A stretch of DNA of 10,264 nucleotides from Nitrososphaerales archaeon TH5895 (GTDB lineage Archaea; Thermoproteota; Nitrososphaeria; Nitrososphaerales; Nitrososphaeraceae): assembly GCA_014523695.1 (NCBI GenBank), contig JAATVS010000089.1, positions 1 to 10,264 on the forward strand, in the 5' to 3' direction. Numbering within the stretch: position 1 is the first letter of the stretch; the number at the start of each line of letters is the position of its first letter. The translations under genes and the position numbers were made by a program. Under the pieces are notes generated by a model that had not been told where the DNA came from, did not search any database, and worked only from the letters and a program-made list of their open reading frames with translations. Below are positions 1 to 7,213 of this stretch, in pieces.

Positions 1-445
1 AATCAGGCGAAAGGCAAATTTTAAGTTGTCAGTGCAAAAAGGGCATCTGGTTGCCGAAGAAATCCATGGAAAAGTAAGAGACACACAATATTGGGGCTAT
101 CATATAAATTGTATTCAAACTTTGTTAGAAATCACAAAAGGCCATTCTGATGTGAAGTTCCTAATAACTTCGAGGAGGGGAAAACCGATATCTCTCATCC
201 ATCAGTCCCTCGCTAACAGTTTTAAGGACACATCAGAGGTGGTGGTCATATTTGGTTCGCCACGAAAAGACGTTAGGGAAATTGTGAATAAGATTGATAG
301 TAACATCGTTAATTCATCACTGTCTGTCAATATGTTTCCCCTCCAAAGCACCAACAGTGTTCGATTGGAAGAGGCTTTACTTGGCTCACTTGCCATAATT
401 AACACCCTTCGTGTGGGGCTTGCGGTCAATAGAACCATAGACTAG
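1..445 (+). CDS. Putative SPOUT-fold RNA (uridine N3) methyltransferase, 5'-truncated
   Basis: This is the C-terminal part of a COG2106-type trefoil-knot (SPOUT) methyltransferase, expected to transfer a methyl group from S-adenosylmethionine to RNA. The frame is open from base 2 to the TAG at 443-445, so the gene starts upstream of the window; a TTG at 26 is in frame but is probably internal. Seen in sequence: a DTQYWGYHIN segment typical of the family, an ITSRRGKP strand end, FGSPRKD near bases 251-271 and NMFPLQSTNSVRLEEALLGS near 329-388. The last two segments match the knot loops that bind the cofactor in SPOUT enzymes. The family usually has Q-G in the PxQG loop, and here it reads Q-S. 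Position just upstream of uL3 is common in archaea, which supports a link to ribosome biogenesis. The actual RNA target is not evident; the family name is by homology only. Confidence 0.85.
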   Translation, partial: IRRKANFKLSVQKGHLVAEEIHGKVRDTQYWGYHINCIQTLLEITKGHSDVKFLITSRRGKPISLIHQSLANSFKDTSEVVVIFGSPRKDVREIVNKIDSNIVNSSLSVNMFPLQSTNSVRLEEALLGSLAIINTLRVGLAVNRTID

Positions 446-456
446 AGATTTGATTG

Positions 457-482
457 AATTTATATAAATTTATTAAAGGGGC
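457..482 (+). promoter_or_regulatory. TATA-box promoter for the uL3 transcription unit
   Basis: The 58-base gap between the methyltransferase and uL3 contains TTTATATAA at 459-467, a close match to the archaeal TATA box, preceded by a purine-containing BRE-like stretch. With the usual spacing of about 25 bases, transcription would start near 487-490 and leave a leader of about 15 bases before the uL3 ATG. The G-rich GGGGAGGG at 485-492 can act as a Shine-Dalgarno site, but it would then sit at the very 5' end of the mRNA. No experiment supports the start site. Confidence 0.6.
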
Positions 483-503
483 AGGGGGAGGGAAGCTCTA
501 TTC

Positions 504-1499
504 ATGGGCCATAGAAAATATAGCGCTCCACGAAGGGGCAGTATGGCATTCAGACCTAGAGCTAGAGCAAAAAGCCTAGAAGCAAGAGTTCGGAATTGGG
601 CCCAAAGTACAGAACCTAAACCATTCCTTGGCGCATTTGCAGGGTTTAAGGTAGGAATGCTGAACATAGTGACTGTTGATGATCGGGACAGAACTCCCAA
701 CTTCGGGAAGCAACTGGCAAACCCTTCCACAATATTGGCGACTCCGCCATTGACTATTATGGGTATAAGGGGATATCGAGTCGATTACTATGGTAGGCAT
801 GCCTTGTTTGACATAATTTCTCAAGATACCCTTAAGGAGCAGAAAAAAAAGACTCAGTCAGGTTCCTTGGAAGAGGCGATCAGTAAAGCAGAAGATCGTC
901 TCAATAATGTTAGTTCTGTAGCTGTTTTGGTTTCAGTTTCTCCTAAGGATGCTAGATTGTCCCAAAAGAAACCTTATACTTTTGAAATCAAACTTACAGG
1001 CAGCAATACTAAGCAAAACTTTGATTATGCAAAATCGATCCTAGGTAAGAAGTTAAAGGTGAGCGACATATTTCGAACAGGTCAATCGATAGATGTTGCT
1101 GCTATTACACGAGGCAAAGGGGTAGAGGGGCCTATTACTAGGTTTGGAGTTAAGAGAAAGCAGCACAAATCGAGAAAGAGTGTTCGTGCTGTGGGAACGC
1201 TGGGTCCTATATCTCCAGCAGTTGTAATGTTTACTGTTCCACGACAGGGTCAAAGGGGCTTTCATCAAAGGATCGAATATAATAAGCGGATATTGTTAAT
1301 TGGGAACACTTCTGAAGAAGGATTTGACATCAACCTCAAAGGAGGCTTCAAGCACTTCGGAGCATTAAATGGTGACTTTATAGTTGTTAGAGGTTCGATC
1401 CCGGGAGTTCCAAAAAGACTAGTAAAGCTGAGAATGCCGATTAGGCAGAAGAATACTAAAGTTCTCGAGCCTAAAATCGTAGAAGTGGTGGCCAAGTAA
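504..1499 (+). CDS. rpl3: 50S ribosomal protein uL3
   Basis: uL3 is an early-assembly large-subunit protein whose long extension reaches toward the peptidyl-transferase centre. The 331-residue product has the archaeal/eukaryotic length, against about 210 in bacteria. The N-terminus (GHRKYSAPRRGSMAFRPRAR) is the characteristic archaeal/eukaryotic start. The segment ITRGKGVEGPITRFGVKR near residues 203-220 and the following R/K-rich stretch (HKSRKSVRAVGTLGPISP) match the rRNA-contacting core of the family. The ATG at 504 gives the family N-terminus, so the start is secure. It is the first ribosomal gene of the cluster and is followed one base later by uL4. Confidence 0.98.
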   Translation: MGHRKYSAPRRGSMAFRPRARAKSLEARVRNWAQSTEPKPFLGAFAGFKVGMLNIVTVDDRDRTPNFGKQLANPSTILATPPLTIMGIRGYRVDYYGRHALFDIISQDTLKEQKKKTQSGSLEEAISKAEDRLNNVSSVAVLVSVSPKDARLSQKKPYTFEIKLTGSNTKQNFDYAKSILGKKLKVSDIFRTGQSIDVAAITRGKGVEGPITRFGVKRKQHKSRKSVRAVGTLGPISPAVVMFTVPRQGQRGFHQRIEYNKRILLIGNTSEEGFDINLKGGFKHFGALNGDFIVVRGSIPGVPKRLVKLRMPIRQKNTKVLEPKIVEVVAK

Positions 1500-1500
1500 C

Positions 1501-2304
1501 TTGAAAGCAAGAGTATTAGATCTGGATAGTAGTAACGTAGTAATGATAGATTTACCACAAGTTTTTCATACACCTTATTACCCTTCAGTTATACATAAAA
1601 CATACGTCAGCTTACTCTCACATTCGTTTCAGGCTCAAGGCAGGTATCCCCTTGCAGGAGAAGTTGTTAGTGCTGAGTCTCGCAATACCGGTCTAGGAAT
1701 TGCCAGAATTGCAAGGGCTAGGGGGCAAGGTTTTCCGAGAGCCGGTCAAGCTGCTGGGGTCGCTGGGACAAGGCATGGAAGGGTTGCCCATCCCCCGGTT
1801 TCTTTCAAGAGAATATACAAGAAAATTAACAAGAAAGAGAAACGCTTAGCACTTTGTTCCGCAATTGCAGCAACTTCAAGGCGTGATCTGGTCAAGCGAC
1901 GTGGACACGAGCTTGAAGATAAGCTGGAACTTCCTCTAATTGTTTCAAATAATATTGAATCGATAGACAAGGCAAATGATCTTAATAATGCATTAATAAA
2001 ATTAGGAATGGAATCGGACCTGGAACGTGCTCGTTCAAAGAGCCGAACTGTACGGGGAACCTCCAGGAGGCATGGTAGATCTTCTGGTGTAAGTGTCCTT
2101 TTAGTAGTATCAAGAAACAGCAACATAATGAAACTCTCGAGATCTTTGGCTGGAGTTGATGTGAAAGCTGTGGACAGTTTAAATATAATGGATTTATTGC
2201 CCGGATCTAAGCCGATTAGACTAACGATGTATTCGCAAAATGCAGTTGATGCACTAGGTAAGTTCAATGAATCCCGTCCAGAATTGGAGAAGAAAGCTGA
2301 ATGA
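1501..2304 (+). CDS. rpl4: 50S ribosomal protein uL4
   Basis: uL4 binds 23S rRNA domain I and lines the nascent-peptide exit tunnel with its extended loop. The product is 267 residues, an archaeal-type length. The loop motif around residues 61-100 (RNTGLGIARIARARGQGFPR, then AGVAGTRHGRVAHPP) is diagnostic of archaeal/eukaryotic uL4. The start is a TTG at 1501, one base after the uL3 stop, and it gives the expected beginning MKARVLDLD. Its TGA overlaps the uL23 ATG in an ATGA at 2301-2304, consistent with translational coupling. Confidence 0.98.
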   Translation: MKARVLDLDSSNVVMIDLPQVFHTPYYPSVIHKTYVSLLSHSFQAQGRYPLAGEVVSAESRNTGLGIARIARARGQGFPRAGQAAGVAGTRHGRVAHPPVSFKRIYKKINKKEKRLALCSAIAATSRRDLVKRRGHELEDKLELPLIVSNNIESIDKANDLNNALIKLGMESDLERARSKSRTVRGTSRRHGRSSGVSVLLVVSRNSNIMKLSRSLAGVDVKAVDSLNIMDLLPGSKPIRLTMYSQNAVDALGKFNESRPELEKKAE

Positions 2305-2597
2305 GTAAAGAAACACCTGCGAAGAATCAGCTCTCTATAGAAGATGCTAGGTCGGTTCTCATTCAACCATACATCACTGAAAAAACATTCAATATGATCG
2401 AAAAGGAGAACAAGTTGATTTTCATCGTTAGGGAAAAGAGCACAAAGCAACTAATAAGAGAAGCTATGAGTGTTCTCTATGATGTCGAAGTGATTGATAT
2501 CAACACAGCAAGAACGATCCGAGGGAAGAAGGCTGCTGTAAGGTTTCGTGACCCAAATGGAGCAAGGGATTTAGCGACAACGTTGGGCCTGGTGTAA
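2301..2597 (+). CDS. rpl23: 50S ribosomal protein uL23
   Basis: uL23 sits at the tunnel exit, where SRP and other nascent-chain factors dock. The 98-residue product shows the family segment IQPYITEKTFNMIEKENKLI and FIVREKSTKQLIREA, followed by the beta strand VEVIDINTARTIRGKKA. It starts within the uL4 stop codon (4-base overlap). A short N-terminal extension of about 17 residues precedes the core. In most archaea uL2 follows directly; here the next gene is uS19 after a short gap. Confidence 0.97.
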   Translation: MSKETPAKNQLSIEDARSVLIQPYITEKTFNMIEKENKLIFIVREKSTKQLIREAMSVLYDVEVIDINTARTIRGKKAAVRFRDPNGARDLATTLGLV

Positions 2598-2672
2598 ATT
2601 CTGTGTCTGTAGTATTTCCTTCATTTCCCAGTACGTTTAAAAGTGGATTAGCGCATGCAGACGGTGATATAC
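2598..2672 (+). promoter_or_regulatory. uL23-uS19 gap with TATA-like element; position usually held by uL2
   Basis: No coding sequence is evident here. A pyrimidine-rich tract (about 2606-2630, with several T triplets) could act as a weak archaeal terminator. It is followed by GTTTAAAAG at 2635-2643, which resembles a TATA box. Usual spacing would place a transcription start near 2662-2667, downstream of the ATG at 2655 and just upstream of a GTG at 2673. The sequence GGTGAT at 2663-2668 matches the archaeal Shine-Dalgarno core. Promoter and terminator activity are inferred only. Confidence 0.4.
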
Positions 2673-3080
2673 GTGGTTAGAGAGTTTAAGTTTAAAGGTT
2701 ATTCCCCCGAACAGCTCCAAGCATTACCCATAGAATCACTTCTGCCACTATTGAACTCGAGACAGAGGCGATCGTTGGATAAACGGGTTGGCAAATTTAT
2801 GACCGATGAAAAGAGAAAACTTCGCGAAGAGATTAAGCGAAGTAGGGAAGGTAAGTCGACAAACGAGATAAAAACACATCTTAGAGATATGATAATTCTC
2901 CCGGATATGATTGGTGTCACTGTTAAAGTGCACAACGGAAAGGAATTTGTTCCAGTGAGTATTAGACCGGAAATGGTTGGGCATTACGTAGGTGAGTACT
3001 CAATCACCAACAAACGCGTTCAGCACGGCGCACCCGGAGTAGGTTCATCGAGATCCAGTCTATACGTCCCCTTAAAGTGA
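2673..3080 (+). CDS. rps19: 30S ribosomal protein uS19
   Basis: uS19 lies in the head of the small subunit and contacts uS13 and the A-site region. Conserved features are the N-terminal REFKFKGYS, the helix NSRQRRSL, and the C-terminal core GHYVGEYSITNKRVQHG, then GVGSSRSS, which is the family signature. The frame also has an ATG at 2655 (141 residues), but I prefer GTG at 2673 (135 residues). GTG gives MVREFKFKGY, like other archaeal uS19 proteins, has GGTGAT five bases upstream, and lies downstream of the start site predicted from the TATA-like element. The longer start cannot be excluded. uL22 follows after 7 bases. Confidence 0.93.
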   Translation: MVREFKFKGYSPEQLQALPIESLLPLLNSRQRRSLDKRVGKFMTDEKRKLREEIKRSREGKSTNEIKTHLRDMIILPDMIGVTVKVHNGKEFVPVSIRPEMVGHYVGEYSITNKRVQHGAPGVGSSRSSLYVPLK

Positions 3081-3087
3081 TTGTATT

Positions 3088-3564
3088 ATGCCAGAATATG
3101 GATATGCACTGGAGAATTTCGACAAATCAAGACATGTGAGAGCATCCATACGGGACAAGTCAACCTCACATAAGCATGCCAGAGAGGTAGCAGTAGCCAT
3201 TAAAGGAATGTCCATCGAAAAAGCGCGTTTATTTCTTGAAGATGTAATTGCCCGGAAAATAGCTGTACCATATAGAAGATACAATAATGAGGTTGCTCAT
3301 AGATCTAACATACGTGATGGATTTTGTTCTGGTCGTTATCCTCAGAAAGCGGCCAAGGAAGTGTTGAAATTATTGGACAACCTAGAGGCAAACGCTGAAT
3401 ATAAGGGAATGGATTTGGACGCCTTGAAGATCACGAGTGCTGTAGTACACAAAGGTACAAAGATTAAGAGATTTACCCCTAGAGCTATGGGGAGATCTAG
3501 TCCCAAGTACAATACTTTAATACATTTTGAGTTAGTTGCTCAGGAAAAGAGGGTTCACGAATGA
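3088..3564 (+). CDS. rpl22: 50S ribosomal protein uL22
   Basis: uL22 contacts all 23S rRNA domains and its beta hairpin lines the exit tunnel. The 158-residue product is archaeal-sized. Family features include KSRHVRASIRDKSTSHKHAR near the N-terminus, the helix GMSIEKARLFLEDVIARK, the segment AHRSNIRDGFCSGRYPQKAA, and the hairpin region RFTPRAMGRSSP. The start ATG gives MPEYGYALE, as expected for archaea. The stop overlaps the uS3 start in ATGA at 3561-3564. Confidence 0.98.
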   Translation: MPEYGYALENFDKSRHVRASIRDKSTSHKHAREVAVAIKGMSIEKARLFLEDVIARKIAVPYRRYNNEVAHRSNIRDGFCSGRYPQKAAKEVLKLLDNLEANAEYKGMDLDALKITSAVVHKGTKIKRFTPRAMGRSSPKYNTLIHFELVAQEKRVHE

Positions 3565-4280
3565 GTGCTATCAATAATGTTATGAAAAACAATTTTAGAA
3601 ATCTCGAGTTAGATGAGTTTCTTTCTGAAACACTGAGAGATGCAGGATACGGCCGCGTAGATGTACAAAAAACCCCTATTGGAACTAGAATTACCCTAAG
3701 TGTTACTCGTCCAGGTTTGGTAATTGGAAGGAAGGGAACGGGTATAAAGGATTTAACGTCAAAGTTGGAACAAAAATTCGGTTTGTCTAATCCACAGATC
3801 TCTGTTGTAGAACTAGAGGCCCCAGAGCTCAACCCGAAGATTATGTGTAATCGAATTGCTCAGTTGATTGAAAGGGGCACCGCATTTAGAAGAGCTGCGA
3901 TATGGACCAACAACACGATAATGAACGCAGGTGCATTAGGTGTGGAGATTACAGTAGCAGGTAAACTGAGAAGTGAAAGAGCCCATTTCGAAAAGCACGC
4001 TGCCGGTCTTGTCCCAAAAAGTGGAGATGTAGCGAACAAAGTGGTGAGATATGGCGTTACCCATGTGCTTACGAAGATGGGATTGATGGGTATACAACTA
4101 AAAATAGCGCTCAAGAACGAGATGCCAAGGGAGTTCGAGATGATTGATTCCGAAACAAGTGAGAAAACCATAGAGAACCAGAAGATGGAAACCGGCGTCC
4201 AAGTGGGAGCAGAAGAAAATAAGACTACTGAAGGAATCGAATCGGCACAGGTGGAAGGAAAGAACGATGGCAAGAATTAA
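3561..4280 (+). CDS. rps3: 30S ribosomal protein uS3
   Basis: uS3 sits at the mRNA entry channel of the small-subunit head. The N-terminal KH domain carries the GxxG loop GRKG at residues 56-59 (VIGRKGTGI), and the C-terminal domain follows with AFRRAAIWTNNTIMNAGALG and GKLRSERA. After the folded core (about residue 190) there is a roughly 45-residue tail rich in Glu, Lys, Gln and Asn with no clear fold, likely disordered; such tails vary between archaea. The gene starts inside the uL22 stop codon and its last 14 bases overlap the uL29 start. Confidence 0.98.
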   Translation: MSAINNVMKNNFRNLELDEFLSETLRDAGYGRVDVQKTPIGTRITLSVTRPGLVIGRKGTGIKDLTSKLEQKFGLSNPQISVVELEAPELNPKIMCNRIAQLIERGTAFRRAAIWTNNTIMNAGALGVEITVAGKLRSERAHFEKHAAGLVPKSGDVANKVVRYGVTHVLTKMGLMGIQLKIALKNEMPREFEMIDSETSEKTIENQKMETGVQVGAEENKTTEGIESAQVEGKNDGKN

Positions 4281-4473
4281 GCTGAAGGTGTTGCGCGAAA
4301 TGAATGATAGAGATCTTACAGAAAAACTGGATGAATTAGCTTCCGAACTAACAAAGCTAAGATCTGAAGGTGCAAAAGGTACACTAAAGAAGGAAACTGC
4401 AAGTATTCGCTGGACCCGAAGGGATATTGCCAGAATAAAAACTATACTCACAGAGAGGGTTGAAAATAATTGA
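4267..4473 (+). CDS. rpl29: 50S ribosomal protein uL29
   Basis: uL29 is a small two-helix protein next to the tunnel exit, beside uL23. The 68-residue product is almost entirely helical and charged, with REMNDRDLTEKLDELASELTK and the C-terminal ASIRWTRRDIARIKTIL, the family signature. Its ATG at 4267 lies inside uS3, giving a 14-base overlap in a different frame. The stop overlaps the Rnp1 TTG start as TTGA at 4470-4473. Confidence 0.96.
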   Translation: MARIKLKVLREMNDRDLTEKLDELASELTKLRSEGAKGTLKKETASIRWTRRDIARIKTILTERVENN

Positions 4474-4733
4474 TAACCTGTGACAATTTGATCTCCCATG
4501 AAATCGTTGGACTATTCGCCCGCACATTTGATTCTGGTCCTTATACTGGATTATCTGGACAAATTGTAAGGGAAACAAGAAACATGATCGCCATCAGATC
4601 TGGTGAGGCACTGAAGAATTTACCGAAGAATTCCATTAACCTTAAGTTAACTCTTCCTTCTTGCGGTTGCTTTATAAGTGGCAACAGTCTGATAGGGAGA
4701 CCAGAGGACCGAATTGTAAGGAAGAGTTTGTGA
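4470..4733 (+). CDS. rnp1: Ribonuclease P protein component 1 (Rpp29/Pop4 homologue)
   Basis: Rpp29 is a protein subunit of archaeal RNase P, which removes 5' leaders from precursor tRNAs; it pairs with Rpp21 to support the RNA catalyst. The 87-residue product shows the Sm-like barrel motifs of the family: GLSGQIVRETRNMIAIRSG (residues 27-45), LPKNSINLKLTLP (51-63) and the C-terminal GRPEDRI (76-82). The start is a TTG overlapping the uL29 stop by four bases. No closer ATG or GTG gives the conserved N-terminal helix (NLISHEIVGLFART). Location between uL29 and uS17 is the standard archaeal position. Confidence 0.93.
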   Translation: MITCDNLISHEIVGLFARTFDSGPYTGLSGQIVRETRNMIAIRSGEALKNLPKNSINLKLTLPSCGCFISGNSLIGRPEDRIVRKSL

Positions 4734-4739
4734 TGAATT

Positions 4740-5063
4740 ATGGTTAGAAATATTGGCATTTCTGTTTCTCCGCCCAGGAGATCTTGTGAAGATATAAATT
4801 GTCCTTTTCACGGTAAACTCTCGGTTCGAGGTCGAATTTTTACGGGCACCTTGGTTAGTGCAAAAGCTCGAAAGATGGTTGTGGTCGAACATCAATACTC
4901 TAGACGGGTAACGAAATACAAAAGATTTGAAAGAAGCAAATCAAAAATGCATGCATATGCTCCCGAATGTATGGATGTGATTGAGGGCAAACGAGTACGG
5001 ATTGCAGAGTGTCGGCCATTGACAAAGACTGTTGCGTTTGTGGTGATAGAGGTGGAACAATAG
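4740..5063 (+). CDS. rps17: 30S ribosomal protein uS17
   Basis: uS17 is a primary 16S rRNA-binding protein of the small-subunit body with an OB-fold barrel. The 107 residues are typical for archaea. Seen: the N-terminal SCEDINCPFHGKLSVRGR with C16, C21 and H24, typical of archaeal/eukaryotic forms; the barrel segment FTGTLVSAKARKMVVVEHQY; and the C-terminal ECRPLTKTVAFVVIE. It follows Rnp1 after six bases and ends directly against the uL14 ATG with no spacer. Confidence 0.98.
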   Translation: MVRNIGISVSPPRRSCEDINCPFHGKLSVRGRIFTGTLVSAKARKMVVVEHQYSRRVTKYKRFERSKSKMHAYAPECMDVIEGKRVRIAECRPLTKTVAFVVIEVEQ

Positions 5064-5498
5064 ATGTCCACTAAATCAAGAGCAGTTTCAGCAAAAGGTG
5101 TAGAAGAATTCAGACCCTATGTGACCAGAGCACTCCCTATGAGTGCAACCTTGACTTGTGCAGATAATACCGGTGCTAAGATACTTCGTATTGCTCAGGT
5201 AAAAAGATTCAAGGGACGACATTCTCGTTTACCGTCAGCTGCTGTGGGTGACTTTGTGACCGTAACCGTCAAGAAAGGGCCAGCTGAGTTAAGAAAACAG
5301 ATTTTTGGCGCGGTGATAATAAGACAAAAATACCCAGTTAGACGATTGAATGGAAATAGACTAGTCTTTGAAGATAACGCTGCAGTATTGGTCACTCCGG
5401 AAGGTGAGATCAAGGGAACAGACATAAAAGGGCCAGTAGCTGCAGAGGCAGCTGAGAAATGGCCGAGGATTGCAAATTTGGCTGCACTAATCGTTTGA
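5064..5498 (+). CDS. rpl14: 50S ribosomal protein uL14
   Basis: uL14 lies on the intersubunit face, next to uL3 and eL24 binding regions, and is the site where anti-association factors such as aIF6 act. The 144-residue product is about ten residues longer than many archaeal homologues because of an N-terminal extension before the conserved YVTRALPMSATLTCADNTGA. Other family features are GDFVTVTVKKGP, the IIRQKYPVRR strand, the DNAAVLV segment and GPVAAEAAEKWPRIA at the C-terminus. The ATG at 5064 abuts the uS17 stop. Confidence 0.98.
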   Translation: MSTKSRAVSAKGVEEFRPYVTRALPMSATLTCADNTGAKILRIAQVKRFKGRHSRLPSAAVGDFVTVTVKKGPAELRKQIFGAVIIRQKYPVRRLNGNRLVFEDNAAVLVTPEGEIKGTDIKGPVAAEAAEKWPRIANLAALIV

Positions 5499-5523
5499 GT
5501 GATGAATGGAGTAAAGAATATTA

Positions 5524-5964
5524 TTGACAAATAGAATGATAGGCATTGTCCCAAAGCATATGACTGAACGCATGCTCAGGTCTCCTCTGTCTCGTGCGCT
5601 GCGGGAAAAGTATGGAAGACGCAATGTAAGAGTGATTGCGGGAGACACCATCAAAGTGATGCGTGGTGAATATAGTGGGATTGAAGGTAAGGTTGAAAAG
5701 GTTAACATGAAGAGGGGAAGTCTCGCGATTGAAGGCATTCAAAGAGAAAAGGTGCGTGGAGGCAATGTAAAGGTGGAAATCAACTCTACTAATGTTGTAG
5801 TTACCGATTTAGATTTGGATGATAAACTAAGACAAGCGCTAATTCAGAGAATTCATGAATCAGAGAAAAGAAATCTGAAAACAAAGAAATCTGGAACTGG
5901 GAAAGAGAATAGGCGTCGTTCACAGATCAGGAGTAAGAGCAAGGTCAAAGGAGGAGAGACATAG
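5524..5964 (+). CDS. rpl24: 50S ribosomal protein uL24
   Basis: uL24 binds 23S rRNA domain I early in assembly and sits at the tunnel exit rim. The KOW region spans about residues 37-64 (VIAGDTIKVMRGEYSGIEGK), preceded by the archaeal signature RSPLSRALREKYGRR. The C-terminal 30 residues or so are highly basic (many Lys and Arg) and look disordered. The start is uncertain: TTG at 5524 gives 146 residues and has GGAG at 5508-5511, while ATG at 5536 would remove four residues. An in-frame stop at 5512 rules out anything much longer. Confidence 0.96.
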   Translation: MTNRMIGIVPKHMTERMLRSPLSRALREKYGRRNVRVIAGDTIKVMRGEYSGIEGKVEKVNMKRGSLAIEGIQREKVRGGNVKVEINSTNVVVTDLDLDDKLRQALIQRIHESEKRNLKTKKSGTGKENRRRSQIRSKSKVKGGET

Positions 5965-5966
5965 AT

Positions 5967-6686
5967 TTGGCGAAGAAGGGAGGAGATACTACTGTAAAAA
6001 GGCAGCTTGCTCCATCATTTTGGAAGGTTAGACGAAAGCAAGGCCAATTTGTGGTACGTGCAAGACCAGGACCTCACCCAAAGGTTATATGTTATCCGCT
6101 TGGAATTTTACTCAGAGATGTTCTAAAAGTCGGTCAGAGCATGGAGGAAGTAAAAAGAATGCTTAATGACGGCAAGGTGTCTGTAGATGGAGTAGTGCGG
6201 AGAAGCATTGGCTGGCCGGTAGGACTAATGGATATAGTAGAACTGATTCCTTTGTCACAAGCGTTCCGTTTGGTACCAAAAGACAGGAATATCTTGGTGC
6301 CCGTTCCTCTCTCAAAGCAAACTGAAAAAAACCAAAAGCTGTTAAGGGTAACACTTAGAAAAAAAATTAAAGGAGAGAAAACACAATACGGCTTCCACGA
6401 TGGCAAGACTTTGATTGCAAATGAGCAGTATTCTGTGGGAGATTCTTGCTTGTTCGACCTGTCCAATAAGGAAGTCAAGTCGCACATGAAATTAGAGAAA
6501 GGATCTATTGTTCTTGTTACGAAAGGCGAGAATGCAGGCTCTATTGGAAAAATAGAAGAAATTCGGGACGGTCTTTTTTCATTGCCTAAACGTACGGTGA
6601 TCTCATTTGGTGATAGGTCAGTTGAGTTGCCGGTACAAATGGTCATGTTGGTCGGTGTTGAAGAGCCGATAATACAGGTGAGTTAA
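5967..6686 (+). CDS. rps4e: 30S ribosomal protein eS4
   Basis: eS4 is a small-subunit protein found in archaea and eukaryotes but not bacteria. Domain order: the RS4NT segment with LAPSFWKVRRKQGQFVVRAR and RPGPHP (33-38); an S4-like RNA-binding domain from about 42 to 100 (VGQSMEEVKRMLNDGKVSVDG); a central domain; and a KOW motif at about 178-205 (KGSIVLVTKGENAGSIGKI). The 239 residues match the family. The start is a TTG with a strong AGGAGGAGAG Shine-Dalgarno at 5948-5957, inside the end of uL24. The stop overlaps the uL5 start by one base (TAATG). Confidence 0.97.
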   Translation: MAKKGGDTTVKRQLAPSFWKVRRKQGQFVVRARPGPHPKVICYPLGILLRDVLKVGQSMEEVKRMLNDGKVSVDGVVRRSIGWPVGLMDIVELIPLSQAFRLVPKDRNILVPVPLSKQTEKNQKLLRVTLRKKIKGEKTQYGFHDGKTLIANEQYSVGDSCLFDLSNKEVKSHMKLEKGSIVLVTKGENAGSIGKIEEIRDGLFSLPKRTVISFGDRSVELPVQMVMLVGVEEPIIQVS

Positions 6687-7213
6687 TGGATGTGGATAAT
6701 TTGAATTCAGAAAATATTATGAGAAGGATTTCGGTGGGAAAGGTTGTTATCAACATTGGTGTTGGTAAATCCGGAGAGCCTGTAGAAAGGGCCAAACACG
6801 GGTTAGAGGATTTGACTGGAAAAATTCCAACTGTGACAACGGCCAAGAAAAACTTTCGAGACTTTGGAATTCATCAAGGAGAACCCATTGGAGCGATGGT
6901 GACATTGAGAAGAAAAGATGCAACAGATTTCTTGAAAAGGTGTCTAGAAGCAAAGGGTAATAAGATGAATATCAATTCCTTCGACGATTATGGCAACATC
7001 TCTATGGGTATACGTGAACATATCGATATCCCTGGTACGAAATATAATCCCGACATTGGTATCTTTGGGATGAACGTCTGCGTTAGTTTGGTGCGACCAG
7101 GTTATAGTATTTCCAAGAAAAGAGGTAAAAGTAGGATCGGTAAAGGGCATAGAATTAGAAAAGATGGGGCAATGGAATTTTTTACAAACGGATTTGGAGT
7201 TGAAATATCATAA
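6686..7213 (+). CDS. rpl5: 50S ribosomal protein uL5
   Basis: uL5 binds 5S rRNA in the central protuberance and contacts the P-site tRNA and the small-subunit head. The 175-residue product carries [13 protein letters not shown] near residues 19-31, [20 protein letters not shown], and the C-terminal core [20 protein letters not shown] followed by a lysine-rich region ([15 protein letters not shown]), as in other archaea. The ATG shares its A with the eS4 stop codon, and the stop in turn shares its last A with the uS14 start. Confidence 0.97.
   Translation: MDVDNLNSENIMRRISVGKVVINIGVGKSGEPVERAKHGLEDLTGKIPTVTTAKKNFRDFGIHQGEPIGAMVTLRRKDATDFLKRCLEAKGNKMNINSFDDYGNISMGIREHIDIPGTKYNPDIGIFGMNVCVSLVRPGYSISKKRGKSRIGKGHRIRKDGAMEFFTNGFGVEIS

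Noticed and set aside
1746..2450. 234-residue open frame on the - strand opposite uL4/uL23
   Set aside because: It is antisense to two certain ribosomal genes, crosses their boundary, and shows no recognisable domain; it is a shadow of the + strand codon pattern.
6134..6646. 170-residue open frame on the - strand opposite eS4
   Set aside because: It lies wholly within eS4, has low-information composition rich in Ser and Phe, and has no promoter or domain support.
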